Assembly: GCA_965243615.1 (NCBI GenBank)
Contig: CBDEVO010000003.1
Location: 4,278,001 to 4,342,000, forward strand
Source: JAJEEA01 sp965243615
GTDB taxonomy: Bacteria; Acidobacteriota; Vicinamibacteria; Vicinamibacterales; UBA8438
Length of the DNA: 64,000 nt
Reading direction: 5' to 3'
Shown: positions 1-7,426 of the stretch, piece after piece
How the letters are laid out: each line of letters starts with the position of its first letter
Numbering within the stretch: position 1 is the stretch's first letter
The notes under the pieces: model-generated
Database searches by the model: none
What the model saw: only the letters and a program-made list of their open reading frames with translations
Told to the model about the DNA's origin: nothing
Translations under genes and position numbers: made by a program

Positions 1-839
1 CTGGTGAGGCGCCGCCCCAGTTTCTGGTAGCGCCGCTGTGCGGTGCCGGTCGTATCGTCCGGCGCGTCGTAGAGGTAGATGAGGTCGATGTCGGAGCTGT
101 AGTTGAGGTCGCCGCCGCCGAGCTTGCCCATGCCGATGACCGCGAACCGCCCCGGCAGCGGGCCGTCGGCCGCCGCCTGCTCGGCCGTCGCGATGTCCAG
201 CACCTTGTCGACGAGGGTGTCGGCGAGATTCGAGAGCTGGGCGGTCGTCGACGTCAGCGTCTCCCGGTTCAGCATGCCGAAGAGGTCCATGGCCGCGACC
301 CGCAGCATCTCGCGGCGCTGGTAGCGCTTGAGCCCGTCCACCTGGAGCTCGACGGAGCTGTCGCCGTCGATCAGCCGGGCGAGCTCGCGGTCGTAGTCGT
401 GGCGGTCCGGCGGCGCGCTGTCGAGCTCGTTCCGCAGCCAGTGCAGGTAGCCGGGGTTGCGGATGAGGATCTCGCTGAGGAACGGGGAGGTGCCGAGAAT
501 CTGGGCCAGGATGTCGAGGACGTGCGGGTCCTCCTGCAGGGTGCCGATGAACGACGCCTTCGGCGTTCGGGTGGCGACGTAGCGGCAGAACCCGACGACG
601 GCGGCGTCGGGGTCCGGCGTCGTCGCGATCTCGTCGAACAGCAGGGGGGCGAGATTGCCGAGGGCCACGCGGCTCGTCAGGTCGTCGGCGAGCTGCTGCA
701 ACTGCTGGTCGGCCGCCGCCCCGTCGCGCACCCCGCAACCCTCGATGAACCGCGCCGCGGCCTCCGGGGACAGGTCGGGCCCCAGGAAGATGTCTCTCGG
801 CGCGACCGCGTCAGACTCCGACGGCATACCGTTTCCCAT
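1..839 (-). CDS. glnE: Glutamine synthetase adenylyltransferase/adenylyl-removase, N-terminal part (cut by window edge)
   Basis: This enzyme adenylylates and deadenylylates glutamine synthetase in response to PII and glutamine. Only about the first 279 residues are present; the gene runs off the left edge, and the full-length family is roughly 900-1000 residues. Reading leftward from ATG at 839 (a second in-frame ATG is at 827), the protein shows the nucleotidyltransferase signature GMGKLGGGDLNYSSDIDL near residues 245-262, which marks the N-terminal adenylyl-removase domain. The GxGKxGG and SDxDL elements are both intact. It lies 77 bp downstream of glnB on the same strand, so the sensor and the enzyme it controls are probably cotranscribed. 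The short gap holds a copy of a dispersed repeat. The identification is firm; the choice between the two starts is open. Confidence 0.93.
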   Translation of the reverse strand, partial: MGNGMPSESDAVAPRDIFLGPDLSPEAAARFIEGCGVRDGAAADQQLQQLADDLTSRVALGNLAPLLFDEIATTPDPDAAVVGFCRYVATRTPKASFIGTLQEDPHVLDILAQILGTSPFLSEILIRNPGYLHWLRNELDSAPPDRHDYDRELARLIDGDSSVELQVDGLKRYQRREMLRVAAMDLFGMLNRETLTSTTAQLSNLADTLVDKVLDIATAEQAAADGPLPGRFAVIGMGKLGGGDLNYSSDIDLIYLYDAPDDTTGTAQRRYQKLGRRLT

Positions 840-860
840 GTGACCGCGCGACCCGACCGA

Positions 861-916
861 CCCTGCCTGCCCGCCCGTCGTCGCCTTCGGCTCCGCGCCG
901 CGCCCGACCGACCCGG
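861..916. repeat. Copy of dispersed intergenic GC-rich repeat (glnB-glnE gap)
   Basis: Positions 870-896 carry a stretch reading GTCGTCGCCTTCGGCTCCGC, preceded by GCCCGCC. The same stretch recurs between rnpB and the ntrC-type gene (24571-24812) and, in variant and opposite orientation, between aroA and aroK (49131-49162). All three copies lie between genes. This looks like a REP-like or small non-autonomous element; no function can be assigned from sequence. Confidence 0.5.
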
Positions 917-1249
917 CTACGCGACGTCCGTCTCCCCGGTCCGGATCACCCAGCTCTGCTCCACCGGCAGCACGAACACCCGGCCGTCGCCGATCTCCCC
1001 GGTGCGGGCGGCGTCCATGATGATCTCGACGGCGTCGTCGACCGCGTCGTCGGCCACGACGATCTCGATCTTGGTCTTCGGCAGCAGGCTGATGTCGTAC
1101 TCGCGCCCCCGGTAGATGGTGGTGTGGCCGCGCTGGCGGCCGTGCCCGCGCACCTCGGTGACGGTGATGCCGGGGATGCCGCGCTGCGCGAGACCGTCCT
1201 TGATGACGTCGACCTTGCTGGGTCGCACGATGGCTTTGATCAGCTTCAT
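917..1249 (-). CDS. glnB: Nitrogen regulatory protein P-II
   Basis: PII is a trimeric cytosolic sensor of ATP/ADP and 2-oxoglutarate that controls GlnE, AmtB and other targets. The 110-residue length matches the family. The T-loop contains RGREYDISLLPKTKIEIVV with Tyr at position 51, the usual uridylylation site, and the C-terminal segment GEIGDGRVFVLPVE is the conserved B/C-loop nucleotide-binding region. The gene stands immediately upstream of glnE on the same strand, so the regulator is paired with its target enzyme. No ammonium transporter gene is adjacent, which makes a GlnB-type role more likely than GlnK, though that is inference. Confidence 0.97.
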   Translation of the reverse strand: MKLIKAIVRPSKVDVIKDGLAQRGIPGITVTEVRGHGRQRGHTTIYRGREYDISLLPKTKIEIVVADDAVDDAVEIIMDAARTGEIGDGRVFVLPVEQSWVIRTGETDVA

Positions 1250-1716
1250 TTGCCGTATTCCGCGACTGGTTCACCCGTCCCGCTCGAGGCCGGGTCGGTT
1301 CGTCCTTTCCGAACCGAGTGTACACGTTCCGCGCGGCCCCCGACACGCCGTCCCGCGCAATCGCCGAAATCCGCCGACGCGACCGCGCGGCCCGTGCGAA
1401 GCACCGGCGCCCGGCCGGCTATGATATCGGACGGCCGCCTGGCGCGGCGCATCGCGCGGTCGCGGGTAGCGGACCGACTCGACGGCATCGGGTGGTGGGA
1501 GCGGGGTCGGGGCGGCCCGGCCAGTCCGGAAGCATCTCGAGCTTCATGGTGCTCTCTCGCGGCATCGGGGGTCGCGAACCGGCCGGGGCCGCCTCTCTGT
1601 CCACCACACAGCTGGTGTCGCGCGGTCGCACCCGTTGTGGTACGATTTGCCGCCCGGGCTCGCGCGTTGCGACGCCCGCGACAATCGGACCTCCAGCTCG
1701 AGACGAGTCGCACCGC
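1250..1716. other. Divergent intergenic region between glnB and pntAA
   Basis: This 467-bp stretch separates two divergently transcribed genes and holds no convincing gene. It contains one good promoter-like site for pntAA (1638-1646) and a TATGAT-containing imperfect palindrome near 1425-1445. I looked for a sigma-54 element (TGGC-N8-TTGC) upstream of glnB and did not find a good one. Confidence 0.5.
1638..1646 (+). promoter_or_regulatory. Putative extended -10 promoter of pntAA
   Basis: The sequence TGGTACGAT fits the TGn-TAnnnT extended -10 pattern and lies about 70 nt before the pntAA start codon. No good -35 box is visible, as expected for extended -10 promoters. The same form (TGGTACAAT) precedes the gene at 38079. 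Confidence 0.35.
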
Positions 1717-2871
1717 ATGGTCGTCGGCATCCCTGCAGAAACCTATCCCGGCGAGCGGCGGGTCGCCACCGTCCCGGCGGTGCTTCCGGCCCTGACGAAG
1801 GCGGGCCTCGACGTCCTGCTGGAGCCAGGCGCCGGCGCGGCGGCGGGCTTTCCGGACGAAGGCTACGTCGAGAAGGGCGCGGCCCTCTCGGGCGACCGGG
1901 CCCAGCTCTTCGCCACCGCCGACGTCGTCCTCCAGGTCCGCGCCCTCGGCGCCAACCCCGACGCGGGGCGCGCCGATCTGGCGCTGCTCCGGCCGGGGCA
2001 GGTCGTCATCGGGCTGTCCGAGCCCCTGGGCGAGCCGGCGGCGGCCCGCGAGCTCGCGGGGTGCGGCGCCACCGCGTTCTCGATGGAGCTCATCCCCCGC
2101 ATCACCCGCGCCCAGAGCATGGACGCCCTGTCCTCGATGGCCACCATCGCCGGCTACAAGGCGGTGCTGGTGGCGGCCGAGGCCCTGCCTCGCATGTTCC
2201 CGATGATGATGACGGCGGCGGGCACCGTCACCCCGGCCCGGGTCTTCGTGGTCGGAGCGGGGGTGGCGGGGCTCCAGGCCATCGCGAGCGCCCGGCGTCT
2301 CGGGGCCAAGGTCGAGGCATACGACGTGAGGCCGGCCGTCAAGGAGCAGGTCGAGAGCCTGGGCGCCTCGTTCGTGGACCTGCCGCTCGACACCGCGGGC
2401 TCGGAGGACGCAGGCGGCTACGCGAAGGCGCAGGACGAGGCGTTCTATGCGCGTCAGCGCGAGATGATGGGCCGGGTGGTGGCGGGGAGCGACGTGGTCA
2501 TCACCACCGCCCTGATTCCCGGACGTCCAGCCCCGGTGCTGGTGACCGACGAGATGGTGGCGGGAATGACCCCCGGCTCGGTGGTGGTGGACCTGGCGGC
2601 GGAGCGGGGCGGCAACGTCGAGCCCTCGCGCCCCGACGAGGCGGTGTCGGCCCACGGCGTGACCGTGCTCGGACCGACGAACCTGCCCTCCACGGTGCCG
2701 TACCACGCCAGCCAGATGTACGCCCGCAACGTGTCGGCGCTGCTGCTGCACCTCGTCCGGGACGGCGCTCTCGCCCTCGACCCCGACGACGAGATCACGG
2801 CGGGCACGCTGGTGTCGCGCGACGGCGAGGTCGTCCATCCCCGGGTCCGCGAGCTCCTCGAGACGGCCTGA
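1717..2871 (+). CDS. pntAA: NAD(P) transhydrogenase subunit alpha part 1 (dI domain)
   Basis: This is the NAD(H)-binding dI component of proton-translocating transhydrogenase, which passes hydride from NADH to NADP+ using the proton gradient. The 384-residue protein begins MVVGIPAETYPGERRVA, the usual N-terminal motif, and has a Rossmann nucleotide-binding segment VFVVGAGVAGLQAIASARRL near residues 170-190 followed by the acidic YDVRP. The frame stays open far upstream to 1318, but homology begins only at the ATG at 1717, so that start is chosen. It is followed by pntAB (18-bp gap) and pntB, giving the three-polypeptide arrangement known from Rhodospirillum and many other bacteria. Confidence 0.95.
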   Translation: MVVGIPAETYPGERRVATVPAVLPALTKAGLDVLLEPGAGAAAGFPDEGYVEKGAALSGDRAQLFATADVVLQVRALGANPDAGRADLALLRPGQVVIGLSEPLGEPAAARELAGCGATAFSMELIPRITRAQSMDALSSMATIAGYKAVLVAAEALPRMFPMMMTAAGTVTPARVFVVGAGVAGLQAIASARRLGAKVEAYDVRPAVKEQVESLGASFVDLPLDTAGSEDAGGYAKAQDEAFYARQREMMGRVVAGSDVVITTALIPGRPAPVLVTDEMVAGMTPGSVVVDLAAERGGNVEPSRPDEAVSAHGVTVLGPTNLPSTVPYHASQMYARNVSALLLHLVRDGALALDPDDEITAGTLVSRDGEVVHPRVRELLETA

Positions 2872-2889
2872 CATCGCGCCGAGGTCCCC

Positions 2890-3168
2890 ATGGATGCGTT
2901 CCTGCCCCTGCTGACGATCTTCATGCTCGCGGTCTTCGTCGGCTTCGAGATCATCACCAAGGTGCCGCCGCTGCTCCACACGCCGCTGATGTCGGGCAGC
3001 AACGCCATCTCCGGCATCACCATCATCGGGGCGCTCCTGTCGGTCGCCTCGCCGAACCGGGCGACGATGGTCCTCGGGTTCCTCGCGCTGGTCATCGCGA
3101 CCGTCAACGTCGTGGGCGGCTTCCTGGTGACGCACCGGATGCTCGGCATGTTCCGGAAGAAGGACTGA
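2890..3168 (+). CDS. pntAB: NAD(P) transhydrogenase subunit alpha part 2 (membrane)
   Basis: This 92-residue integral membrane protein supplies the alpha-side helices of the transhydrogenase membrane domain dII. Three hydrophobic segments are visible, around residues 3-22, 40-56 and 60-82. The motif VPPLLHTPLMSGSNAISGI is the conserved family signature and contains the functionally important His. It ends in a basic FRKKD tail on the cytoplasmic side. Length and gene order match the split-alpha type of enzyme. Confidence 0.95.
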   Translation: MDAFLPLLTIFMLAVFVGFEIITKVPPLLHTPLMSGSNAISGITIIGALLSVASPNRATMVLGFLALVIATVNVVGGFLVTHRMLGMFRKKD

Positions 3169-3226
3169 GCCGATGAGCTGCATGACGACCGGCGCCGGTC
3201 AGCCCGCAATCTGAACAGGACCGACC

Positions 3227-4621
3227 GTGGACAGCGCGATCAACCTCGTCTACCTGGCCGCCTCGGCCCTCTTCATCCTCGGCATCCGCGGCCTGACGCA
3301 TCCGCGGACGGCGGTGCGCGGCAACCTGCTGGGCGCGACGGGGATGCTGCTGGCGGTCGTGGCGACGCTGCTCGACCGGCAGGTCTTCGGCGCCGGCCCC
3401 CAGGGCCTCGCCATGATCCTCGCGGGCGTGACCCTCGGCGGGGCCATCGGCGCCACCCTGGCCCTGCGCATCGCGATGACCGCGATGCCCGAGATGGTGG
3501 CGCTGCTGAACGCCTTCGGGGGCGGAGCCTCGGCCCTGGTGGCGGGCGCGGTGCTGGTGAGTGCCTCCGAGCCGTCGGCCCAGACCACGGTGGCCACCGT
3601 CGCCTCCGGCCTCATCGGCTCCGTCACCTTCTGGGGCAGCCTCGTCGCCTTCGACAAGCTGCGCGGGCTGCTGCTGCCCGACGCGCCGGTCGTCTTTCCG
3701 GGGCAGCAGGTCCTGAACGGCGCCATCGGGCTGGTCGCGCTCGGCCTGGGCGCGATGGTCGTCGCCGATCCCGGCACCGTCGCCTTCTACGCGGGCCTCG
3801 TGGGCGTCGCGTCGGTGCTCGGCGTCCTGCTGACGATCTCCATCGGCGGCGCCGACATGCCCGTCGCCATCGCCCTCCTCAACTCCTACTCCGGCCTCGC
3901 CGCCGCGTCGACCGGCTTCGTCCTGAACAACGACATCCTCATCATCACCGGCTCGCTCGTCGGCGCCTCCGGGCTCATCCTCACCCGCATCATGTGCAAG
4001 GCGATGAACCGGTCGCTCGTCAACGTGCTGGTGGGGGCGATCGCCGAGGGCGGCGGCTCGAAGTCGGACGCCGACGCGGTCTACGCGGGACGCGTCAAGA
4101 GCACCTCGGCCGAGGAGGTGGCGATGCTCTTCGACGGCGCGCGCCGCACCGTGATCGTGCCCGGCTACGGCCTCGCCGTCTCGCAGGCGCAGCACCAGGT
4201 GCGCGACCTCGCGAACCTGCTCGAGTCGCGGGGCGTCGAGGTGGAGTACGCCATCCACCCCGTCGCCGGTCGAATGCCCGGGCACATGAACGTCCTCCTC
4301 GCCGAGGCCGACGTCGACTACGACAAGCTGAAGGAGATGGACGCCGTCAACCCGTCGTTCGAGCAGACCGACGTCAGCCTCGTCATCGGCGCCAACGACA
4401 TCGTCAACCCCGACGCCCGCACCGACCCGTCGAGCCCGATCGCGGGCATGCCGATCCTGAACGTCGACCAGTCCCGCACCGTCGTCGTCATCAAGCGCAG
4501 CCTCTCCCCCGGCTTCGCCGGCATCCCGAACCCGCTCTTCGCCGCCGACAACACGCTGATGTTCTTCGGCGACGGCAAGCAGGCGGTGCTCGACCTGATC
4601 GCCGCCGTCAAGGAGTCCTGA
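3227..4621 (+). CDS. pntB: NAD(P) transhydrogenase subunit beta
   Basis: This subunit has an N-terminal membrane part (dII, several hydrophobic helices over about residues 1-270) and a C-terminal NADP(H)-binding dIII domain. The dIII domain shows VPGYGLAVSQAQHQVRDL near residue 315, HPVAGRMPGHMNVLLAEA, and GANDIVNPDARTDPSSPI, all conserved NADP-binding elements. The GTG at 3227 is chosen because CAGGA stands six bases upstream and the protein then starts with the usual first helix. The total of 464 residues is normal. It completes the pntAA-pntAB-pntB operon. Confidence 0.96.
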   Translation: MDSAINLVYLAASALFILGIRGLTHPRTAVRGNLLGATGMLLAVVATLLDRQVFGAGPQGLAMILAGVTLGGAIGATLALRIAMTAMPEMVALLNAFGGGASALVAGAVLVSASEPSAQTTVATVASGLIGSVTFWGSLVAFDKLRGLLLPDAPVVFPGQQVLNGAIGLVALGLGAMVVADPGTVAFYAGLVGVASVLGVLLTISIGGADMPVAIALLNSYSGLAAASTGFVLNNDILIITGSLVGASGLILTRIMCKAMNRSLVNVLVGAIAEGGGSKSDADAVYAGRVKSTSAEEVAMLFDGARRTVIVPGYGLAVSQAQHQVRDLANLLESRGVEVEYAIHPVAGRMPGHMNVLLAEADVDYDKLKEMDAVNPSFEQTDVSLVIGANDIVNPDARTDPSSPIAGMPILNVDQSRTVVVIKRSLSPGFAGIPNPLFAADNTLMFFGDGKQAVLDLIAAVKES

Positions 4622-4698
4622 CAACGCGTCACCGCGCGGGCGGCACTCCCAAGCCGACGGGGAGCGCTCCCATCGCAGCCACGGCCGGCGAAGACGAG

Positions 4699-5595
4699 AT
4701 GACGCAGCCCGCGGATGCTCCGCCCGTGTCGAATCGGCGTCCTGCCCCTCGGAGAGGCGAAGACGAGACGGTGCGGCGGACGGATCCGCCGGAGGCCGTG
4801 AAGCTGTCGGGCGTGCGGCTGGTCCGTGACCGCACGACCATTCTCGAGGGGATCGACTGGCGGGTCCGCGCCGGCGAGCGTTGGGTGGTGCTCGGACCCA
4901 ACGGCAGCGGCAAGACCACCCTGTGCCAGATTCTCACCCTCTACCAGCACCCGTCCGCGGGTTCGGTGCGGGTGCTCGGGGGCGAGCTGGGGCGCGTCGA
5001 CGTGCGGGCCCTGCGCCTGCGCATCGGCGTCACGAGCGCGGCCCTCGCCGCGATGATCCCGCCCGCCCTGACCGCCGAGCAGATCGTGGTCGCCGGCAAG
5101 CAGGCCGCGCTCGCCCCGTGGTGGCACCGCTACGACGAGGCCGATTGGGACCACGCGCGGCGCTGTCTCGCCCGCGTCGACTGCCTCGACCACTCCCGGC
5201 AGCGCTTCACGACGCTCTCGTCGGGCGAGCGACAGCGCGTGCTCCTGGCCCGTGCCCTGATGTGCACGCCGGGCCTCCTGGTGCTCGACGAGCCGAACGC
5301 CGGTCTGGACCTGCCGGGCCGCGAGCAGCTCGTGCGAACCCTGGCCAACCTCGCCCGGACCGACCCGGACCTGCCCATCGTCCTCGTCACCCATCACCTG
5401 GACGAGATCCCGCCCGGGTTCACCCATGCCCTGCTGCTCGCGTCGGGCCGCATGGCCGCGGCCGGTCCCATCGAGGACGTGCTGACACCGCCGGCGCTAT
5501 CCGCATGCTTCGGGCTCGCCCTGGAGGTCGACCATCGCCACGGCCGCTGGCAGGCCCGGGCCACGCAGTTGGAATCCGGTTTCCCGGCCCCATGA
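4699..5595 (+). CDS. ABC transporter ATP-binding protein (orphan ATPase)
   Basis: This is a single ABC ATPase subunit of about 298 residues. Walker A is GPNGSGKTT near residue 75, the signature is LSSGERQRVLLARAL, Walker B is LLVLDEPNAGLD, and the switch histidine lies in VTHH. The first 30 or so residues are Pro/Arg-rich and unconserved; a GTG at 4798 just before the domain is an alternative start. No permease or binding protein lies next to it. It sits 77 bp after pntB on the same strand and converges with the next gene. The fold resembles ModF/iron-chelate type ATPases, but the substrate cannot be told from sequence. Confidence 0.85.
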   Translation: MTQPADAPPVSNRRPAPRRGEDETVRRTDPPEAVKLSGVRLVRDRTTILEGIDWRVRAGERWVVLGPNGSGKTTLCQILTLYQHPSAGSVRVLGGELGRVDVRALRLRIGVTSAALAAMIPPALTAEQIVVAGKQAALAPWWHRYDEADWDHARRCLARVDCLDHSRQRFTTLSSGERQRVLLARALMCTPGLLVLDEPNAGLDLPGREQLVRTLANLARTDPDLPIVLVTHHLDEIPPGFTHALLLASGRMAAAGPIEDVLTPPALSACFGLALEVDHRHGRWQARATQLESGFPAP

Positions 5596-5618
5596 TCGAC
5601 CTCGGCTCGCCGGCGCGG

Positions 5619-6740
5619 TCAGGAGCCCGCGAACACGCTTGCCCGCAACCCGTCGACGAGGGAACCGACGACCCGCGTGAAGTCGCCGGTCTCCGCGTAC
5701 ACCTGCCGCTGGGCGGCGCAACTGGGTCCCGCCCGCATGAGGTCTCGGATGCGCACCAGCTCGGCGTGGCTGTCGAGCCGCCTCGACACAGGCTCGATCG
5801 ATTCGAGCAGACGGTGGATCGATTCCGACAGGGGCTCGAGCCGGCCCTCCTCGTCCACGATCACCTGGGCGTCGAGGGCCCACCGCGCGGCGCGCCACTT
5901 GTTCTCGCGGACGATCCAGTAGCGCTGCACGGGCAAGTAGATGCCGTTGTCGTACTGGTCGCCGAGCCAGACCACCAGCGCCTGGATCAGCGCGGTCATC
6001 GCGACGATGTCGTCGAGGGTCGGCAGCCCGTCGCAGATGCGCACCTCGACGGTGCCGAACTGCGGGTGGGGCCGGATGTCCCACCAGATCTCGCGCACCG
6101 ACTCGATCGCCCCCGCCCCCACCAGGGTGATCATCAGGCGCTGGAACTCGGCCCAGTTCAGGAGCCGGTAGGGCAGCCCCGCCGTGGGCAGACTCTCGAA
6201 GATCTTCACCCGGCACGACGCGAGCCCCGTCTCCTCGCCCTGGAAGTACGGCGAGCTCGCCGACAGCGCCAGCAGATGCGGAATGTAGGTGGTCAGGGCG
6301 TTGAAGATGGCGATGGCCTTCTCGCCGCTCTCGATGCCCACGTGCACGTGCAGCCCGAAGATCATCAGGCGCCGGGCCGGCCACTGGCAGCGGTTGGCGA
6401 GCAGGTGATAGCGCTCCTTGTCGGTGATCTTCTGCTCGGCCCACCGCGAGAACGGATGGGTGCCGGTGCTCGCGAGCTGGTAGCCGAGGTCGTCGCACAG
6501 CCCGTAGAGCCCGCGAAGCCGATCGGTCAGCTCGCGGCGGACCGCCGCGACGTCGGCGCACGGGTCGGTGTTGATCTCGATGGTCGACTGGATCAGCTCC
6601 GGCTTGAGGTAGGCGACGGCGGCGCGCTCGAGGATGTCGGAGGCCCCCGACACCAGGTTCCCGGTCTCGGGGTCGATGATCTGGAGTTCCACCTCGACCC
6701 CGAGGGTGGGTGCGGGCGAGCCGTTGAAGGAGATGCGCAT
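5619..6740 (-). CDS. Carboxylate-amine ligase, GCS2 (YbdK-like) family
   Basis: This is a member of the glutamate-cysteine ligase type 2 family (ATP-dependent carboxylate-amine ligation, YbdK-like). The start at 6740 gives MRISFNGSPAPTLGVEVELQ, the conserved N-terminus in which the glutamates bind metal, with an AGGTG ribosome-binding site just upstream; the frame stays open to 6929 but that stretch looks non-conserved. Family motifs seen are STGTHPFS, FGLHVHVGI and GTVEVRICDGLPTLDD. The length of 373 residues is normal. It is divergent from the nfeD-like gene. True glutathione synthesis is not implied, since YbdK-type enzymes have weak or unknown acceptors. Confidence 0.88.
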   Translation of the reverse strand: MRISFNGSPAPTLGVEVELQIIDPETGNLVSGASDILERAAVAYLKPELIQSTIEINTDPCADVAAVRRELTDRLRGLYGLCDDLGYQLASTGTHPFSRWAEQKITDKERYHLLANRCQWPARRLMIFGLHVHVGIESGEKAIAIFNALTTYIPHLLALSASSPYFQGEETGLASCRVKIFESLPTAGLPYRLLNWAEFQRLMITLVGAGAIESVREIWWDIRPHPQFGTVEVRICDGLPTLDDIVAMTALIQALVVWLGDQYDNGIYLPVQRYWIVRENKWRAARWALDAQVIVDEEGRLEPLSESIHRLLESIEPVSRRLDSHAELVRIRDLMRAGPSCAAQRQVYAETGDFTRVVGSLVDGLRASVFAGS

Positions 6741-6891
6741 CGTCGTCACCTGGGACCGAGGTAGTCGGAGTCCCGCCGCATCCGGGGCGGCGCGGCGACG
6801 TTCCGCATCCGCCGGACGCGTCAGTATACCGGCTCGAAACCGCACCACGCGGGCCGGCACGGCGGGACGCCTTCCCTTCCTCGCGCCGTGA

Positions 6892-6900
6892 TGAGATAGT
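6892..6900 (+). promoter_or_regulatory. Putative extended -10 promoter close to a GTG start
   Basis: TGA-GATAGT fits an extended -10 element. It ends six bases before the GTG start of the NfeD-like gene, so transcription would begin at or next to the start codon and give a leaderless mRNA. No Shine-Dalgarno sequence is visible before that GTG, which agrees. Confidence 0.3.
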
Positions 6901-6906
6901 GGACCG

Positions 6907-7311
6907 GTGCACGACCGGACACGCTCCACCCTGGTCCGCTACACGCTCTACCAGATCCCGGAATGGGTCCTCGCGGCGGGCGCCGCTGTTCTGCTCTACC
7001 GCTGGGGCGTCCTGACGGGCTGGACCGGGACGCTGCTCGTGGCGGCGGTAATGGCCAAGGACGCCGCCCTCTATCCGCTGCTGCGAACCGCCTACGAAAC
7101 CGACGCCTCGACCGCAATCGAACGCTTGATAGGACTGTCCGGGGTGGCCGTCGAACCGCTCGCGCCGTACGGGTACGTCCGGGTCCGCGGCGAGCTGTGG
7201 CGGTCGCGGACGGAGGCCGGCGCTCCCCCGATCCACCCCGGCCACGCTGTCACGGTTGCCGCAATCCGCGGCACGATCCTCCTCGTCCGCCCCACGCCGC
7301 CGCCCACATAG
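6907..7311 (+). CDS. NfeD-like membrane protein with C-terminal OB-fold domain
   Basis: The 134-residue protein has two adjacent hydrophobic segments (about residues 16-50) and a C-terminal beta-rich domain reading GLSGVAVEPLAPYGYVRVRGELW, then VTVAAIRGTILLVRP. This matches the NfeD soluble domain pattern (G-x-G-x-A, P-x-G-x-V-x-x-x-G, V-x-x-x-x-G-x-x-L-x-V-x-P). NfeD proteins usually accompany SPFH/stomatin-like proteins in membrane quality control; no such partner is next to this gene. The GTG start leaves a short soluble N-terminus. Confidence 0.75.
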   Translation: MHDRTRSTLVRYTLYQIPEWVLAAGAAVLLYRWGVLTGWTGTLLVAAVMAKDAALYPLLRTAYETDASTAIERLIGLSGVAVEPLAPYGYVRVRGELWRSRTEAGAPPIHPGHAVTVAAIRGTILLVRPTPPPT

Positions 7312-7426
7312 TACCGCCGCCAGGGGGTGCTTGCGCATACTGCCGACATCTGGCACGATGCCGCGCAAGTGACGCCTGTTCTGCTCTTGCAGCAACCGGC
7401 ATCGGGACGCGAACGCCGGCCAACCA

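Noticed and set aside
1246..3183. Very long open frame on the minus strand opposite glnB/pntAA (645 codons), with similar long antisense frames at 3104-4624, 8294-10327 and 55351-57840
   Set aside because: In DNA this GC-rich, antisense and shifted frames stay open by chance. The translations are low-complexity Arg/Gly/His-rich and lie over genes with clear family motifs.
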